From the NCBI GenBank assembly GCA_015059155.1, contig SVAX01000009.1:1-49886 (forward strand): 49,886 nucleotides of DNA, in the 5' to 3' direction. Made by a program: the position numbers and the translations under genes. Origin of the DNA: Bacillota bacterium (GTDB lineage Bacteria > Bacillota_I > Bacilli_A > RF39 > UBA660). The notes below the pieces were generated by a model. The model had not been told where the DNA came from and searched no databases. It saw only the letters and a program-made list of their open reading frames with translations. Within the stretch, counting starts at the first letter, position 1. The number at the start of each line of letters is the position of its first letter. Of this stretch, positions 38,456 to 47,679 are shown piece by piece.

Positions 38456-39286
38456 ATGCAAGAAAATAAATTAAAAACAATAACTAATCTATTTGAAGGA
38501 AGAGAGATTAGAAGTATATGGAATTCTGAAATAGAAGACTACTATTTTAGTGTTGTGGATGTTATAGGAGTGTTAACAGACAGTCCTAGACCAAGGAAAT
38601 ACTGGAATGATTTAAAGATTAAAATTTTAGAAGAAGGAAGTCAGTTGTCCGAAAATATAGGACAACTGAAATTAAAATCTTCAGATGGTAAATATTATAA
38701 TACTGATGTACTAGATACAGAAGGAATATTTAGACTTATAGAATCGGTTCCAAGTAAGAATGCGGAACCTTTTAAACTTTGGCTTGCCAAACTAGGAAGA
38801 CAAGAAGTAGATAATATATTTGATCCATCTAAAGGTATAGATAAAATGATAGATTACTATTTAAGAAAAGGATATCCTTTAGAATGGATAGAGGCTAGAA
38901 TAAAAGCTATAATAAATCGTAAAAAATTAACTAACACTTGGAAAGAAAATGGAATAGAAGAAAATAAAGAATATGCAATATTAACTAATGAAATATATAA
39001 AACTTGGTCAGGAATGAATGCCAAAGAATATAAAGAGTATAAAGGTATAAGAAAAGAGTCTTTAAGAGATAATATGACAGATATAGAAATAGCTTTAACA
39101 GATTTAGGAGAGTTAGCTACTAGAGAACTTGCTAAAAAACATAAACCTCAAGGATTAGATGAAAATAAAAATATTGCTAAAAGAGGCGGCTTGATTGCCA
39201 AAAATACCAGAAATAATTTAGAACAGGAATTAGAAAAAAACGTAGTAGATAATTCTAATAATTTAGATATCAAATATTTAAATTAA
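38456..39286 (+). CDS. Bro-N domain phage antirepressor-like protein
   Basis: NLFEGREIRSIWNSEIEDYYFSVVDVIGVLTDSPRPRKYWNDLK...DTEGIFRLIESVPSKNAEPFKLWLAKLG; C-terminal DLGELATRELAKKHKPQGL. Confidence 0.85.
   Translation: MQENKLKTITNLFEGREIRSIWNSEIEDYYFSVVDVIGVLTDSPRPRKYWNDLKIKILEEGSQLSENIGQLKLKSSDGKYYNTDVLDTEGIFRLIESVPSKNAEPFKLWLAKLGRQEVDNIFDPSKGIDKMIDYYLRKGYPLEWIEARIKAIINRKKLTNTWKENGIEENKEYAILTNEIYKTWSGMNAKEYKEYKGIRKESLRDNMTDIEIALTDLGELATRELAKKHKPQGLDENKNIAKRGGLIAKNTRNNLEQELEKNVVDNSNNLDIKYLN
38641..38669 (+). repeat. Perfect 10-bp inverted repeat with 9-nt loop inside the Bro-N gene
   Basis: TCAGTTGTCC-gaaaatata-GGACAACTGA. Confidence 0.97.
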
Positions 39287-39337
39287 TATTGACTTTGAAT
39301 ATTCGTTTAATATAAAATTAATTTAGGAGGGTTAGAT

Positions 39338-40354
39338 ATGACAAAATGGGACAAAGATTATTTAGAATTATGTAAAAAAATATTAGCTGAAGGAGTAGAA
39401 GTAGAAAATAGAACTGGAATAAATACTATAAAAGTTCCAAGTCATCATTTTCATTTTGACTTAAGCGATGAGTTTCCAATATTACAAACTAAACAATTAT
39501 TTTTTAAGAATGCAATTACAGAAATACTTTGGATATATCAAGCACAAAGTAATGATGTAAGATGGTTACATGAAAGAAACAATCATGTTTGGGATGAATG
39601 GATGGTAGATTCTGATGGAATTTATAGAACATATCAAAATGGAAATGGAGAAAAAATATTAAAATCAGAAAAAGAATTTGGTAAAGATTTTGCATATACA
39701 ATAGGAACTGCTTATGGGTGGATTGTAGATAGATATAAATTAACAGATAGTTTGCTAAATGCTTTAAAAAATAACCCAACAGATAGAAGACTTATTATGT
39801 CACTATGGCAAAATGAATGGTTGAATACTGCTGTTTTACCATCTTGCGTATGGTCAAGTGAATGGGATGTAACAGATGGTAAATTAAATGCTTGGGTTCA
39901 TCAAAGAAGTTGTGACGTACCTTTAGGATTACCCTTTAATGTTACGCAGTATGCAACACTTCTTAATTTGTTTGCTAAGTCATCAGGTTTAGAGCCAGGT
40001 ACTCTTGATTGGTCTATTAAAGATGCTCATATATATGTAAATCAAGTAGATGGTATAAAAGAGCAACTTAAAAATGCAGATATTCTAGAGCAAATGAAGA
40101 ATATGCCTAAAGATAAATTAATAGAACTTCAATCATTTATAAATCATTTAAAACAAGAAGATGAGATTGTTTCTTTAGAAGATGAAAAGAGATTAAAAGC
40201 GATTGATATAGCTTTAACCGATGGTAAACCTTATTTATGGATTAATCCTGAAATAAAAGATTTTTATGAATATGATAATTCAAAGGAATTAAAAGATATA
40301 AAAGTAAAAGAATATAAACATATGGGAAAAATTAAATTTCCTATATCTCAGTAG
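39338..40354 (+). CDS. thyA: Thymidylate synthase
   Basis: NRTGINTIKV, FPILQTKQLFFK, LPSCVWSSEWDVTDGKLNAWVHQRSCDVPLGLPFNVTQYA, DAHIYVNQ. Confidence 0.95.
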   Translation: MTKWDKDYLELCKKILAEGVEVENRTGINTIKVPSHHFHFDLSDEFPILQTKQLFFKNAITEILWIYQAQSNDVRWLHERNNHVWDEWMVDSDGIYRTYQNGNGEKILKSEKEFGKDFAYTIGTAYGWIVDRYKLTDSLLNALKNNPTDRRLIMSLWQNEWLNTAVLPSCVWSSEWDVTDGKLNAWVHQRSCDVPLGLPFNVTQYATLLNLFAKSSGLEPGTLDWSIKDAHIYVNQVDGIKEQLKNADILEQMKNMPKDKLIELQSFINHLKQEDEIVSLEDEKRLKAIDIALTDGKPYLWINPEIKDFYEYDNSKELKDIKVKEYKHMGKIKFPISQ

Positions 40355-40362
40355 GTGATAGT

Positions 40363-40845
40363 ATGGATATAAATTTAATAGCTGCAATAGGCAAAAATAA
40401 TGAACTTGGTAAAAATAATGATTTAATTTGGAGATTAAAAGAAGATATGAAATTTTTTAAAAACACAACAATGGGTCATCCAATTGTTATGGGAAGAAAA
40501 ACTTTTGAATCGTTACCTAGAGTTTTACCTGGAAGAAAAAATATTGTTATAAGCACTAATGAAATAAGAAATGATGAAATAGAACTTTATAAAAGTATTA
40601 GAGAGTTTTTAATTAATTATCAAAATTTTAATGATGATGTATTTATAATAGGTGGAGCTTCTATATATAGAGAGTTTATTGATATAGCTACTAGAATGTA
40701 TTTAACTGAAATAGATGCGATGGATAATAATGCTGATGTATATTTTCCAAAATTTAATGTAAATGATTGGGAAAGAGAAGAACTAGCAAGTAATCAAGAA
40801 AATTCAATAAATTTTAAGCATGTTTTATATAAAAGAAAAAAATAA
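40363..40845 (+). CDS. folA: Dihydrofolate reductase
   Basis: INLIAAIGKNNELGKNNDLIWRLKEDMKFFKNTTMGHPIVMGRKTFESL. Confidence 0.95.
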   Translation: MDINLIAAIGKNNELGKNNDLIWRLKEDMKFFKNTTMGHPIVMGRKTFESLPRVLPGRKNIVISTNEIRNDEIELYKSIREFLINYQNFNDDVFIIGGASIYREFIDIATRMYLTEIDAMDNNADVYFPKFNVNDWEREELASNQENSINFKHVLYKRKK

Positions 40846-40877
40846 TTTTTCTTTTTTTCTTTTCCAGAAAAAAACAT

Positions 40878-40906
40878 TGTCGAAAAATAAAAAAGTGTGT
40901 TATAAT
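40878..40906 (+). promoter_or_regulatory. ezrA promoter: TATAAT (40901-40906) with consensus 0A box TGTCGAA (40878-40884) at the -35 position
   Basis: aTTGTCGAAAAAtaaaaaagtgtgtTATAAT; exact 0A-box heptamer. Confidence 0.55.
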
Positions 40907-40923
40907 TATAATAGGTGATTGTA

Positions 40924-42648
40924 ATGGATAATTTAACACTTATTATGTTAACACTATTCCTAATATGCGCTGGACTTATTATATGTATTTTAAACTTTAT
41001 ACAAAGCAAAAAAAATAAAAAGTTTAAAAAAACTTTAGAACAATTAGAGATAGAAAAAAATAAACTTGCTACTTCTCCAATTGTTCCTGAACTTGCTAAA
41101 GTAGAAAGTTTTTTGAATAATGATAAATTAAAAGCTTTATATGATGAATGGTCTAGTAGATTAAAACAAATAAAAGATATACAAATTCCAAAATTATCAG
41201 ATATGATTTTAGATGCTGAATATTCATTGTCTCAAATGGATTATAAAAGTACTATGTATAAAATAGCTAAGCTTGAAATGGAATTATATAAAGTACGTAC
41301 TAATTCAGATTTTCTTTTTGGAGAAATAAAAGACTTAACATCTAGTGAGGAAAGAAGTAGAACTGTTATAACAGGTTATAAAGCACGTTATAGAACCTTA
41401 TATAATAAATTTACAGAATCTAAAGTAGAATATGGACAGTTTGCTGAAGTAATTAATACTCAGTTTGAAGTGATCGCAAAAAGATTTGAAGATTTTGAAT
41501 CTATAATGGATAATAATGAGTATACTGAAGTAGATAAAATATTAAATATAATAGATGAACTTTTAAATCATATGGCTGTGGTTATAGAGGAAGTTCCTTC
41601 AATAGTAATTATGACTGATAATGTTATTCCAAAAAATACAAAAGAAGTAGAAGAAATTTATCAAGAAATGTTAAAGGAAGGATATCCACTTGATTATCTT
41701 AATGTAGAATATAATATTAAAGAAATAAGTACTAAAGTAGAAGAAATTGTTGAAAGAACAAAAAAATTAGATATGAATCAAAGTTTACTTGAATTAAAAG
41801 TTTTGATGGAATATTTTGATAATATATTTAAAGATTTTGAAAATGAGAAAATAGATAGAAGAATTTATGAAGATAAGTTGTTATCATTTAGTACTAAATT
41901 AACTAAAATAAATAGTGTGGTAGATGATATATATAGTCAAATAGAAGAAATAAGAAATATATATAATTTAAAAGAAGAAGATATAAATATTTTAAATGAT
42001 ATAAGAAGTGAATTAAATAATTTAAATACTAATTACAAGGTATTACAAGATCATACTAATTTTAATAATTCATTTGCTTATTCAAAGTTGGTTAAAGAAG
42101 TAGAAGGTTTATCAAATAATTTATCTCATACTGAAGAAAAATTAGACAACCTACTTAATGTAATTGGTAGTATGCATGATGATGAAGTTAGGGCAAGACA
42201 ACAATTAGAAGAAATCAAATTAGTTTTAAAAGATTCAAAATTACAAATGAGAGATTACAAGTTACCAATAATACCTGATTATTATTATGTAGAACTTCAA
42301 GAGGCTAATATAGCTATTAAAGAAATAGTAAAAGAGTTGGATAAAAAACCTATAACTATTGAAGTACTAAATACTAGAGTTGATACAGCTCGTGATTTAG
42401 TTTTAAAATTATATACTAAAACTAGAGACTTAATGAAGAATGCTATGTTTGCTGAAAAAGCTATTGTATACGGTAATAGATATAGAAGTAGTAATAGTGA
42501 ATTAAATAATCATTTAAATATTTCTGAAAAATTATTTTATAAAGGTGAATATAAAAAATCATTTGAATTAACAGTAAATGTTTTAAATAAAATAGAACCT
42601 GGAATATATAATAAAATATTAAATTTATATAGTTCAAAAGAAAAATAA
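40924..42648 (+). CDS. ezrA: Septation ring formation regulator EzrA
   Basis: N-terminal TM and long coiled coil; ARYRTLYNKF, EGYPLDYLNVEYNI, YRSSNSELNNHLNISEKLFYKGEYKKSFELTVNVLNKIEPG. Confidence 0.85.
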   Translation: MDNLTLIMLTLFLICAGLIICILNFIQSKKNKKFKKTLEQLEIEKNKLATSPIVPELAKVESFLNNDKLKALYDEWSSRLKQIKDIQIPKLSDMILDAEYSLSQMDYKSTMYKIAKLEMELYKVRTNSDFLFGEIKDLTSSEERSRTVITGYKARYRTLYNKFTESKVEYGQFAEVINTQFEVIAKRFEDFESIMDNNEYTEVDKILNIIDELLNHMAVVIEEVPSIVIMTDNVIPKNTKEVEEIYQEMLKEGYPLDYLNVEYNIKEISTKVEEIVERTKKLDMNQSLLELKVLMEYFDNIFKDFENEKIDRRIYEDKLLSFSTKLTKINSVVDDIYSQIEEIRNIYNLKEEDINILNDIRSELNNLNTNYKVLQDHTNFNNSFAYSKLVKEVEGLSNNLSHTEEKLDNLLNVIGSMHDDEVRARQQLEEIKLVLKDSKLQMRDYKLPIIPDYYYVELQEANIAIKEIVKELDKKPITIEVLNTRVDTARDLVLKLYTKTRDLMKNAMFAEKAIVYGNRYRSSNSELNNHLNISEKLFYKGEYKKSFELTVNVLNKIEPGIYNKILNLYSSKEK

Positions 42649-42689
42649 AAAAAGTATTCACAAATTATAAAAAATGTGTTAAACTAGTA

Positions 42690-42903
42690 GACATAAATGC
42701 AAAGATTAGGACACGATTATTAATATTATGTTTTAAAGAGAGTTTACGGAAGGTGCGAGTAAACAAACAATTTAATAATTACTACCTATGAGCTGTTATC
42801 GAAAGATATACCGGATAAAACCGTTATTTAAATTAAGGTATAAATTAGGATGGTACCGCGAAGACGTCTATTCGCTCCTTTGATAGGAGTATAGACGTTT
42901 TTT
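42690..42903 (+). ncRNA. T-box leader (threonine type), with AGGATGGTACCGCG at 42847-42860 and terminator hairpin at 42864-42903
   Basis: Canonical T-box sequence followed by ACGTCTAT...ATAGACGTtttttt; an ACC triplet (Thr) in TACTACCTATGAG at the expected specifier position; thrS is downstream. Confidence 0.9.
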
Positions 42904-42920
42904 GTATGATGTGGGGATTT

Positions 42921-43448
42921 ATGGAAAATAGAAGTGAATTAGAAAATTTAAAAAAAGAAATGAAAAGTATGTGTATAAGTTTGCAAAAGTTTTTAATTAA
43001 TTATTGTGGAATTTATAATGAAAAAATATATGATATAAAAATTACTCATCAGGATATAAAAGAACTAATGCCACAAATAAAGCGTATAAGTTTTGAAGAG
43101 TTGTTAAAAAACAAAAAAGATCTTTATGTGGGAAATATTATTGCTGTAAAGGATTCTTTAGGAAATGTTGTTCCGTATGTGAATCCTATGCTTGAATTGA
43201 ATGAAATTTCCCAAATATATTGTAAGGAATATAAAGAAGAAGAGATTATTCCAGATATTATTTTTGATAAAAAATTATGTTTATATGATTTAGTAAAGGT
43301 TTGTAGATATTATAAAGTGCATAATAAATTAAAAGAATATAGAATCGCACATAAATTATTAGAAGAAGAAAATACAAGTACAAAACAATATAAAAAGAAA
43401 AGAGAAAAATTAATGATGAAAGGAAGAGATAATTATGAAGAATATTAA
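42921..43448 (+). CDS. Hypothetical protein between the T-box and thrS
   Basis: ORF of about 175 aa from ATG 42921; 3' end overlaps thrS by 14 nt; no family recognised. Confidence 0.7.
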   Translation: MENRSELENLKKEMKSMCISLQKFLINYCGIYNEKIYDIKITHQDIKELMPQIKRISFEELLKNKKDLYVGNIIAVKDSLGNVVPYVNPMLELNEISQIYCKEYKEEEIIPDIIFDKKLCLYDLVKVCRYYKVHNKLKEYRIAHKLLEEENTSTKQYKKKREKLMMKGRDNYEEY

Positions 43449-45192
43449 AGAAAATGAAAAATTAAATATTTTGAATCACAGTTGTGCACATTTACTCGCA
43501 CATGCATTACATCACTTATATCCAAATGCTAAATTTTGGGTTGGCCCAGTAATAGAAAGTGGATTTTATTATGATGTTGATTTAGGAGATGAAGTATTAA
43601 CTGAAGAGGATTTACCTAAAATAGAAAAAGAAATGAAAAAGATAGCTAAATCTGATAAATTAATTAAGAGAATAGAACTTTCTAAAGATGAAGCTAAAGA
43701 AATGTTTAAAGATGATTTATATAAACTTGATTTAATAGAAAGAATGAATGAAGAAGAAAATGTAATATCAGCTTATAAACAAGATGATTTTATAGATCTT
43801 TGTAGAGGTCCTCATATGCCTACAACTAAATCAATGAAGTATTTTAAATTAATTAAATTTAGTGGAGCTTACTGGAAAGGTGATGCTAAAAATAAAATGC
43901 TTCAAAGAATATATGGTGTATGTTTTGACACAGAAGAAGATCTAAATGATTATTTAAATGAGCTAGAAGAAGCTAAGTTAAGAGATCATAGAAAAATAGG
44001 AAAAGATTTAGATATATTTATGTCTCATGATTTAGTAGGTAAGGGTATGCCTTTATGGTTACCAAATGGGGCTGTTATTCGCAAACAACTTGAGAATTAT
44101 ATATATGAAAAAGAAAGAAATATGGGATATTATCACGTATATACTCCATGTGTTGGAACAGTTGATTTATATAAAACATCTGGACATTGGGATCATTATA
44201 AAGAAAATATGTTCCCATCTATGAAAGTAGATGAAGAAGAATTTGTTTTAAGACCTATGAACTGTCCACATCATATGTTAGTTTATGGAAATGAATTACA
44301 CTCTTATCGTGACTTACCAATAAGAATAGGTGAGTTTGCTACTGACTTTAGATATGAAGCAAGTGGAGCTGTTAAAGGATTAGAGCGTGTTAGATGTATG
44401 TGTCAAAATGATGCTCATTTATTTGTTAGACCTGATCAAATAGGAGAAGAATTTAAAAAAGTAGTTTCGTTAATACTAGATGTATATAAAGATTTCGGAT
44501 TAAAAGATTATAAATTTAGATTATCATTAAGAGATCCAGAAGATAAAGAAAAATATTTTGATGATGATCAAATGTGGAATGAAGCAGAAGATACATTAAG
44601 AAATGTATTAAATGAATTAGATGTTGAGTACTTTGAAGCAGTAGGGGAAGCTGCATTTTATGGACCTAAGTTAGATGTAGAAGTTAAACCTGCGGTTGGT
44701 CCTGAAGTAACTCTTTCTACTTGTCAATTAGATTTCTTACTTCCAAGAAAATTTGAATTATCATATGTAGATAGTGATGGTTCTAAAAAAACTCCTGTAG
44801 TACTTCATAGAGCAATCTTTGGTACATTTGATAGATTTACTGCATTCATTCTAGAAGAAACAAAAGGAGTGCTTCCAGTATGGCTTGCTCCAATACAATT
44901 AAATGTAATTCCAGTAAATAATCAGTATCACTTAGAATATGCTGAAGAAGTTTATAGGGAATTAAAAGACAATGGATTTAGAGTAGAGTTAGATGATAGA
45001 GAAGAAAAACTAGGATATAAAATGAGAGAATCAGTAATGAAAAAAATACCATATTCTATAATACTTGGACAAAAGGAAGTAGACAATAAAAATATAAGTT
45101 ATAGAGTACATGGTAGTGAAGAAACAGTTACTGTTTCTAAGGAAGAATTTATTAAATTAATAAATGATAAAATAAAAAATAGGGAAGCTTAA
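43435..45192 (+). CDS. thrS: Threonyl-tRNA synthetase lacking the N-terminal TGS domain
   Basis: Begins at the second additional domain (LNHSCAHLLAHALHHLYPNAKFWVGPVIESGFYYD); class II core RPMNCPHHMLVY, FRYEASGAVKGLERVR. Confidence 0.95.
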   Translation: MKNIKENEKLNILNHSCAHLLAHALHHLYPNAKFWVGPVIESGFYYDVDLGDEVLTEEDLPKIEKEMKKIAKSDKLIKRIELSKDEAKEMFKDDLYKLDLIERMNEEENVISAYKQDDFIDLCRGPHMPTTKSMKYFKLIKFSGAYWKGDAKNKMLQRIYGVCFDTEEDLNDYLNELEEAKLRDHRKIGKDLDIFMSHDLVGKGMPLWLPNGAVIRKQLENYIYEKERNMGYYHVYTPCVGTVDLYKTSGHWDHYKENMFPSMKVDEEEFVLRPMNCPHHMLVYGNELHSYRDLPIRIGEFATDFRYEASGAVKGLERVRCMCQNDAHLFVRPDQIGEEFKKVVSLILDVYKDFGLKDYKFRLSLRDPEDKEKYFDDDQMWNEAEDTLRNVLNELDVEYFEAVGEAAFYGPKLDVEVKPAVGPEVTLSTCQLDFLLPRKFELSYVDSDGSKKTPVVLHRAIFGTFDRFTAFILEETKGVLPVWLAPIQLNVIPVNNQYHLEYAEEVYRELKDNGFRVELDDREEKLGYKMRESVMKKIPYSIILGQKEVDNKNISYRVHGSEETVTVSKEEFIKLINDKIKNREA

Positions 45193-45194
45193 CA

Positions 45195-45222
45195 AAAAAG
45201 TTAAACTTCTTTTTAACTTTTA
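45195..45222 (+). terminator. Intrinsic terminator after thrS
   Basis: AAAAGTTAAActtcttTTTAACTTTT. Confidence 0.6.
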
Positions 45223-45374
45223 AATGTTAGAAGAATACGAAAGTTAGTTTGCAACTTTTCTTTTTCATCTTGTTTTTATTCATATATAAACATTATATTG
45301 CTTGTCAAACATAATATATATAAAACAATTTCTTTAATTTTGTTTTTATGATATAATTATTAGTGTGGTGATAT

Positions 45375-45962
45375 ATGAAAAGATATGATGATGTATTTTT
45401 ATACAAAATATTAAGACCTTTAATAACACTTCTTTTTAAAGTTTTATATAGGCCTAAAATAATAGGGACAAATAATATAAAAGAAAGAGGAAGAATAATA
45501 TTAGCAGGTAATCACAATAACAACCTTGATGGCGCACTTCTTATTAGTTCAACAAAAAGAAATATTCATTTTTTAGCTAAAATAGAATTATTTAAAGGTA
45601 TAAAGAAGATTTTTTTTAATAATTTTGGATTAATATCTGTTGATAGAAGCAAAAAAAATCATAAATCATTACAGATGGCTTATGAATATTTAAAAAATGA
45701 AAAAGTTATAGGAATATTTCCGGAAGGAACTTTTGGTAAAGGTAAAATACTTCCATTTAAATTAGGAGCAGTTAAAATGGCTTACGAAACAGGTAGTGAA
45801 ATAGTTCCTTTTGCAATAACTGGAGATTTTAAAATATTTTCTAAAAATTTGAAAATAGAGTTTGGAACTCCAATAAGAATAACAAGTGATGATTTGGAAA
45901 AAGAAAATGTAAAATTAAGAAATATAGTAGTAGAGATGGTGAATAATAATGAGTATATTTGA
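45375..45962 (+). CDS. 1-acyl-sn-glycerol-3-phosphate acyltransferase family protein (first copy)
   Basis: AGNHNNNLDG (HX4D), IFPEGTFGKGK, VPFAITGDFKIF. Confidence 0.88.
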   Translation: MKRYDDVFLYKILRPLITLLFKVLYRPKIIGTNNIKERGRIILAGNHNNNLDGALLISSTKRNIHFLAKIELFKGIKKIFFNNFGLISVDRSKKNHKSLQMAYEYLKNEKVIGIFPEGTFGKGKILPFKLGAVKMAYETGSEIVPFAITGDFKIFSKNLKIEFGTPIRITSDDLEKENVKLRNIVVEMVNNNEYI

Positions 45963-47679
45963 TATTTTTAGAAATAGAAAAGAGATTCCAAAACCTTGGA
46001 GTAAATATTATACAGAAGAAGAAATGAATATTAAAATACCTAATATAAGTTTATATAAGCAAATTACAAATACAGCAAATAAATATCCAAATAATATTGC
46101 TTATAAATATTTAGGTAAAAACGTTTCATACAAAAAATTTATTAAACAAATAGATAAAGCTGCCCTTTCATTTAAAGAATTAAATATTAAAAAGGGAGAT
46201 GTAGTTACTTTTTGTATGCCTAATATACCAGAAGTATTAATAGGATTTTACGCACTTAATAAAATAGGTGCGATAGCTAATATGGTACATCCTTTGTCAG
46301 CAGAAGAAGAGATAAAAGAAGCACTTATAGCAACCAAAAGCAAATATTTAGTAATGGTAGATATTTTTTATAATAAAGTGAAGGATGTTGCAAAAGGAAC
46401 AAAAGTAAAAAAAGTAATATTTGTTTCTCCTTCAAACTCTATGAAATTACCTTTAAAAATAGGATACAAATTAATTAATATAGGTAAATATAAAAGATAT
46501 CCTAGAAATGATTTTTATATGTCTTGGAAAAAGTTTATAAACAAATCAAAGTCTAGTAAGTTAGAAATAAAAGATAAATATGGTAAAGATACTCCTGCTG
46601 CCATTTTACATAGTGGTGGTACAAGTGGTAAGCCTAAGAATGTAGTACTACAAAACAGAGCATTCTTAATGGCGGTAGAACAAGAAAGTTTGTTTTTAAA
46701 ATATTTAAATGTAGGTGATAGTGTTTTAGCTATTATGCCTAATTTCCATGGCTTTGGTCTTAGTGTTTGTATGCATTCAACAATGTCTTTGGGATTTACC
46801 TCTATATTAGTCCCACAATTTGATGCTAGAAAGTTTGATATATTATTTAAAAAGAACAAACCTACAGTAGTTCTTGGTGTTCCGACTCTTTATGAAGCAC
46901 TTATAAAAAATAAAAATATTAAAAACTTGGATTTGTCATTTTTGAAGTTTGCTATATGTGGTGGAGATATGTTATCTAAAACTTTAGAAGATAAGGTAAA
47001 TACTTATTTTAAAGAACATAAATCAACTGCTAGGATAACTCAAGGTTATGGAATGACAGAAGCATTAGCTGCTGTATGTTTAGGAATTGCAGATATAAAT
47101 AAAAGTGGATCTATAGGAATACCTCTTCCTGGGAATAATATAAAAATAATAAATCCTTCTACAAGAAAAACAAATCCCTATAATGTAGTAGGAGAAATAT
47201 GTATAAATACTAAAGCTCTTATGATGGGATATTTAAATAATGAATCTGAGACGAATGAAGCTTTACAAATACACGATGATGGTCATGTATGGCTACACTC
47301 AGGTGATTTAGGATATATGGATGAAGATGGTTTTATATTCTGCAAAGGAAGGATTAAAAGAATGATAATTACAAGTGGATATAATGTATATCCTTCTCAT
47401 ATAGAAGAGGTAATAGAATCACATCCAGCTGTATTACAATGTACAGTAGTAGGTGTCCCACATCCTTATAAACAAGAAGTACCAAAAGCATTTATAGTTT
47501 TAAAAGAAGGATATTTACCTTTATTTGTTAAAGCGGAAATAAAAGAATATTGTAAAAAGAATCTTGCTAAATATATGGTTCCAAAAGATTTTATATATAG
47601 AAAGAAATTGCCTAAGACTAAATTAGGAAAAGTAGATTTTAAAAAGTTAGAAAGTGATATAGGTAATAGTGATGAATAA
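45949..47679 (+). CDS. AMP-binding acyl-CoA synthetase/ligase
   Basis: AAILHSGGTSGKPKNVVLQNRAF, TQGYGMTEALAAVCL, HSGDLGYMDEDGFIFCKGRIKRMIITSGYNVYPSHIEEVI. Confidence 0.93.
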   Translation: MSIFDIFRNRKEIPKPWSKYYTEEEMNIKIPNISLYKQITNTANKYPNNIAYKYLGKNVSYKKFIKQIDKAALSFKELNIKKGDVVTFCMPNIPEVLIGFYALNKIGAIANMVHPLSAEEEIKEALIATKSKYLVMVDIFYNKVKDVAKGTKVKKVIFVSPSNSMKLPLKIGYKLINIGKYKRYPRNDFYMSWKKFINKSKSSKLEIKDKYGKDTPAAILHSGGTSGKPKNVVLQNRAFLMAVEQESLFLKYLNVGDSVLAIMPNFHGFGLSVCMHSTMSLGFTSILVPQFDARKFDILFKKNKPTVVLGVPTLYEALIKNKNIKNLDLSFLKFAICGGDMLSKTLEDKVNTYFKEHKSTARITQGYGMTEALAAVCLGIADINKSGSIGIPLPGNNIKIINPSTRKTNPYNVVGEICINTKALMMGYLNNESETNEALQIHDDGHVWLHSGDLGYMDEDGFIFCKGRIKRMIITSGYNVYPSHIEEVIESHPAVLQCTVVGVPHPYKQEVPKAFIVLKEGYLPLFVKAEIKEYCKKNLAKYMVPKDFIYRKKLPKTKLGKVDFKKLESDIGNSDE

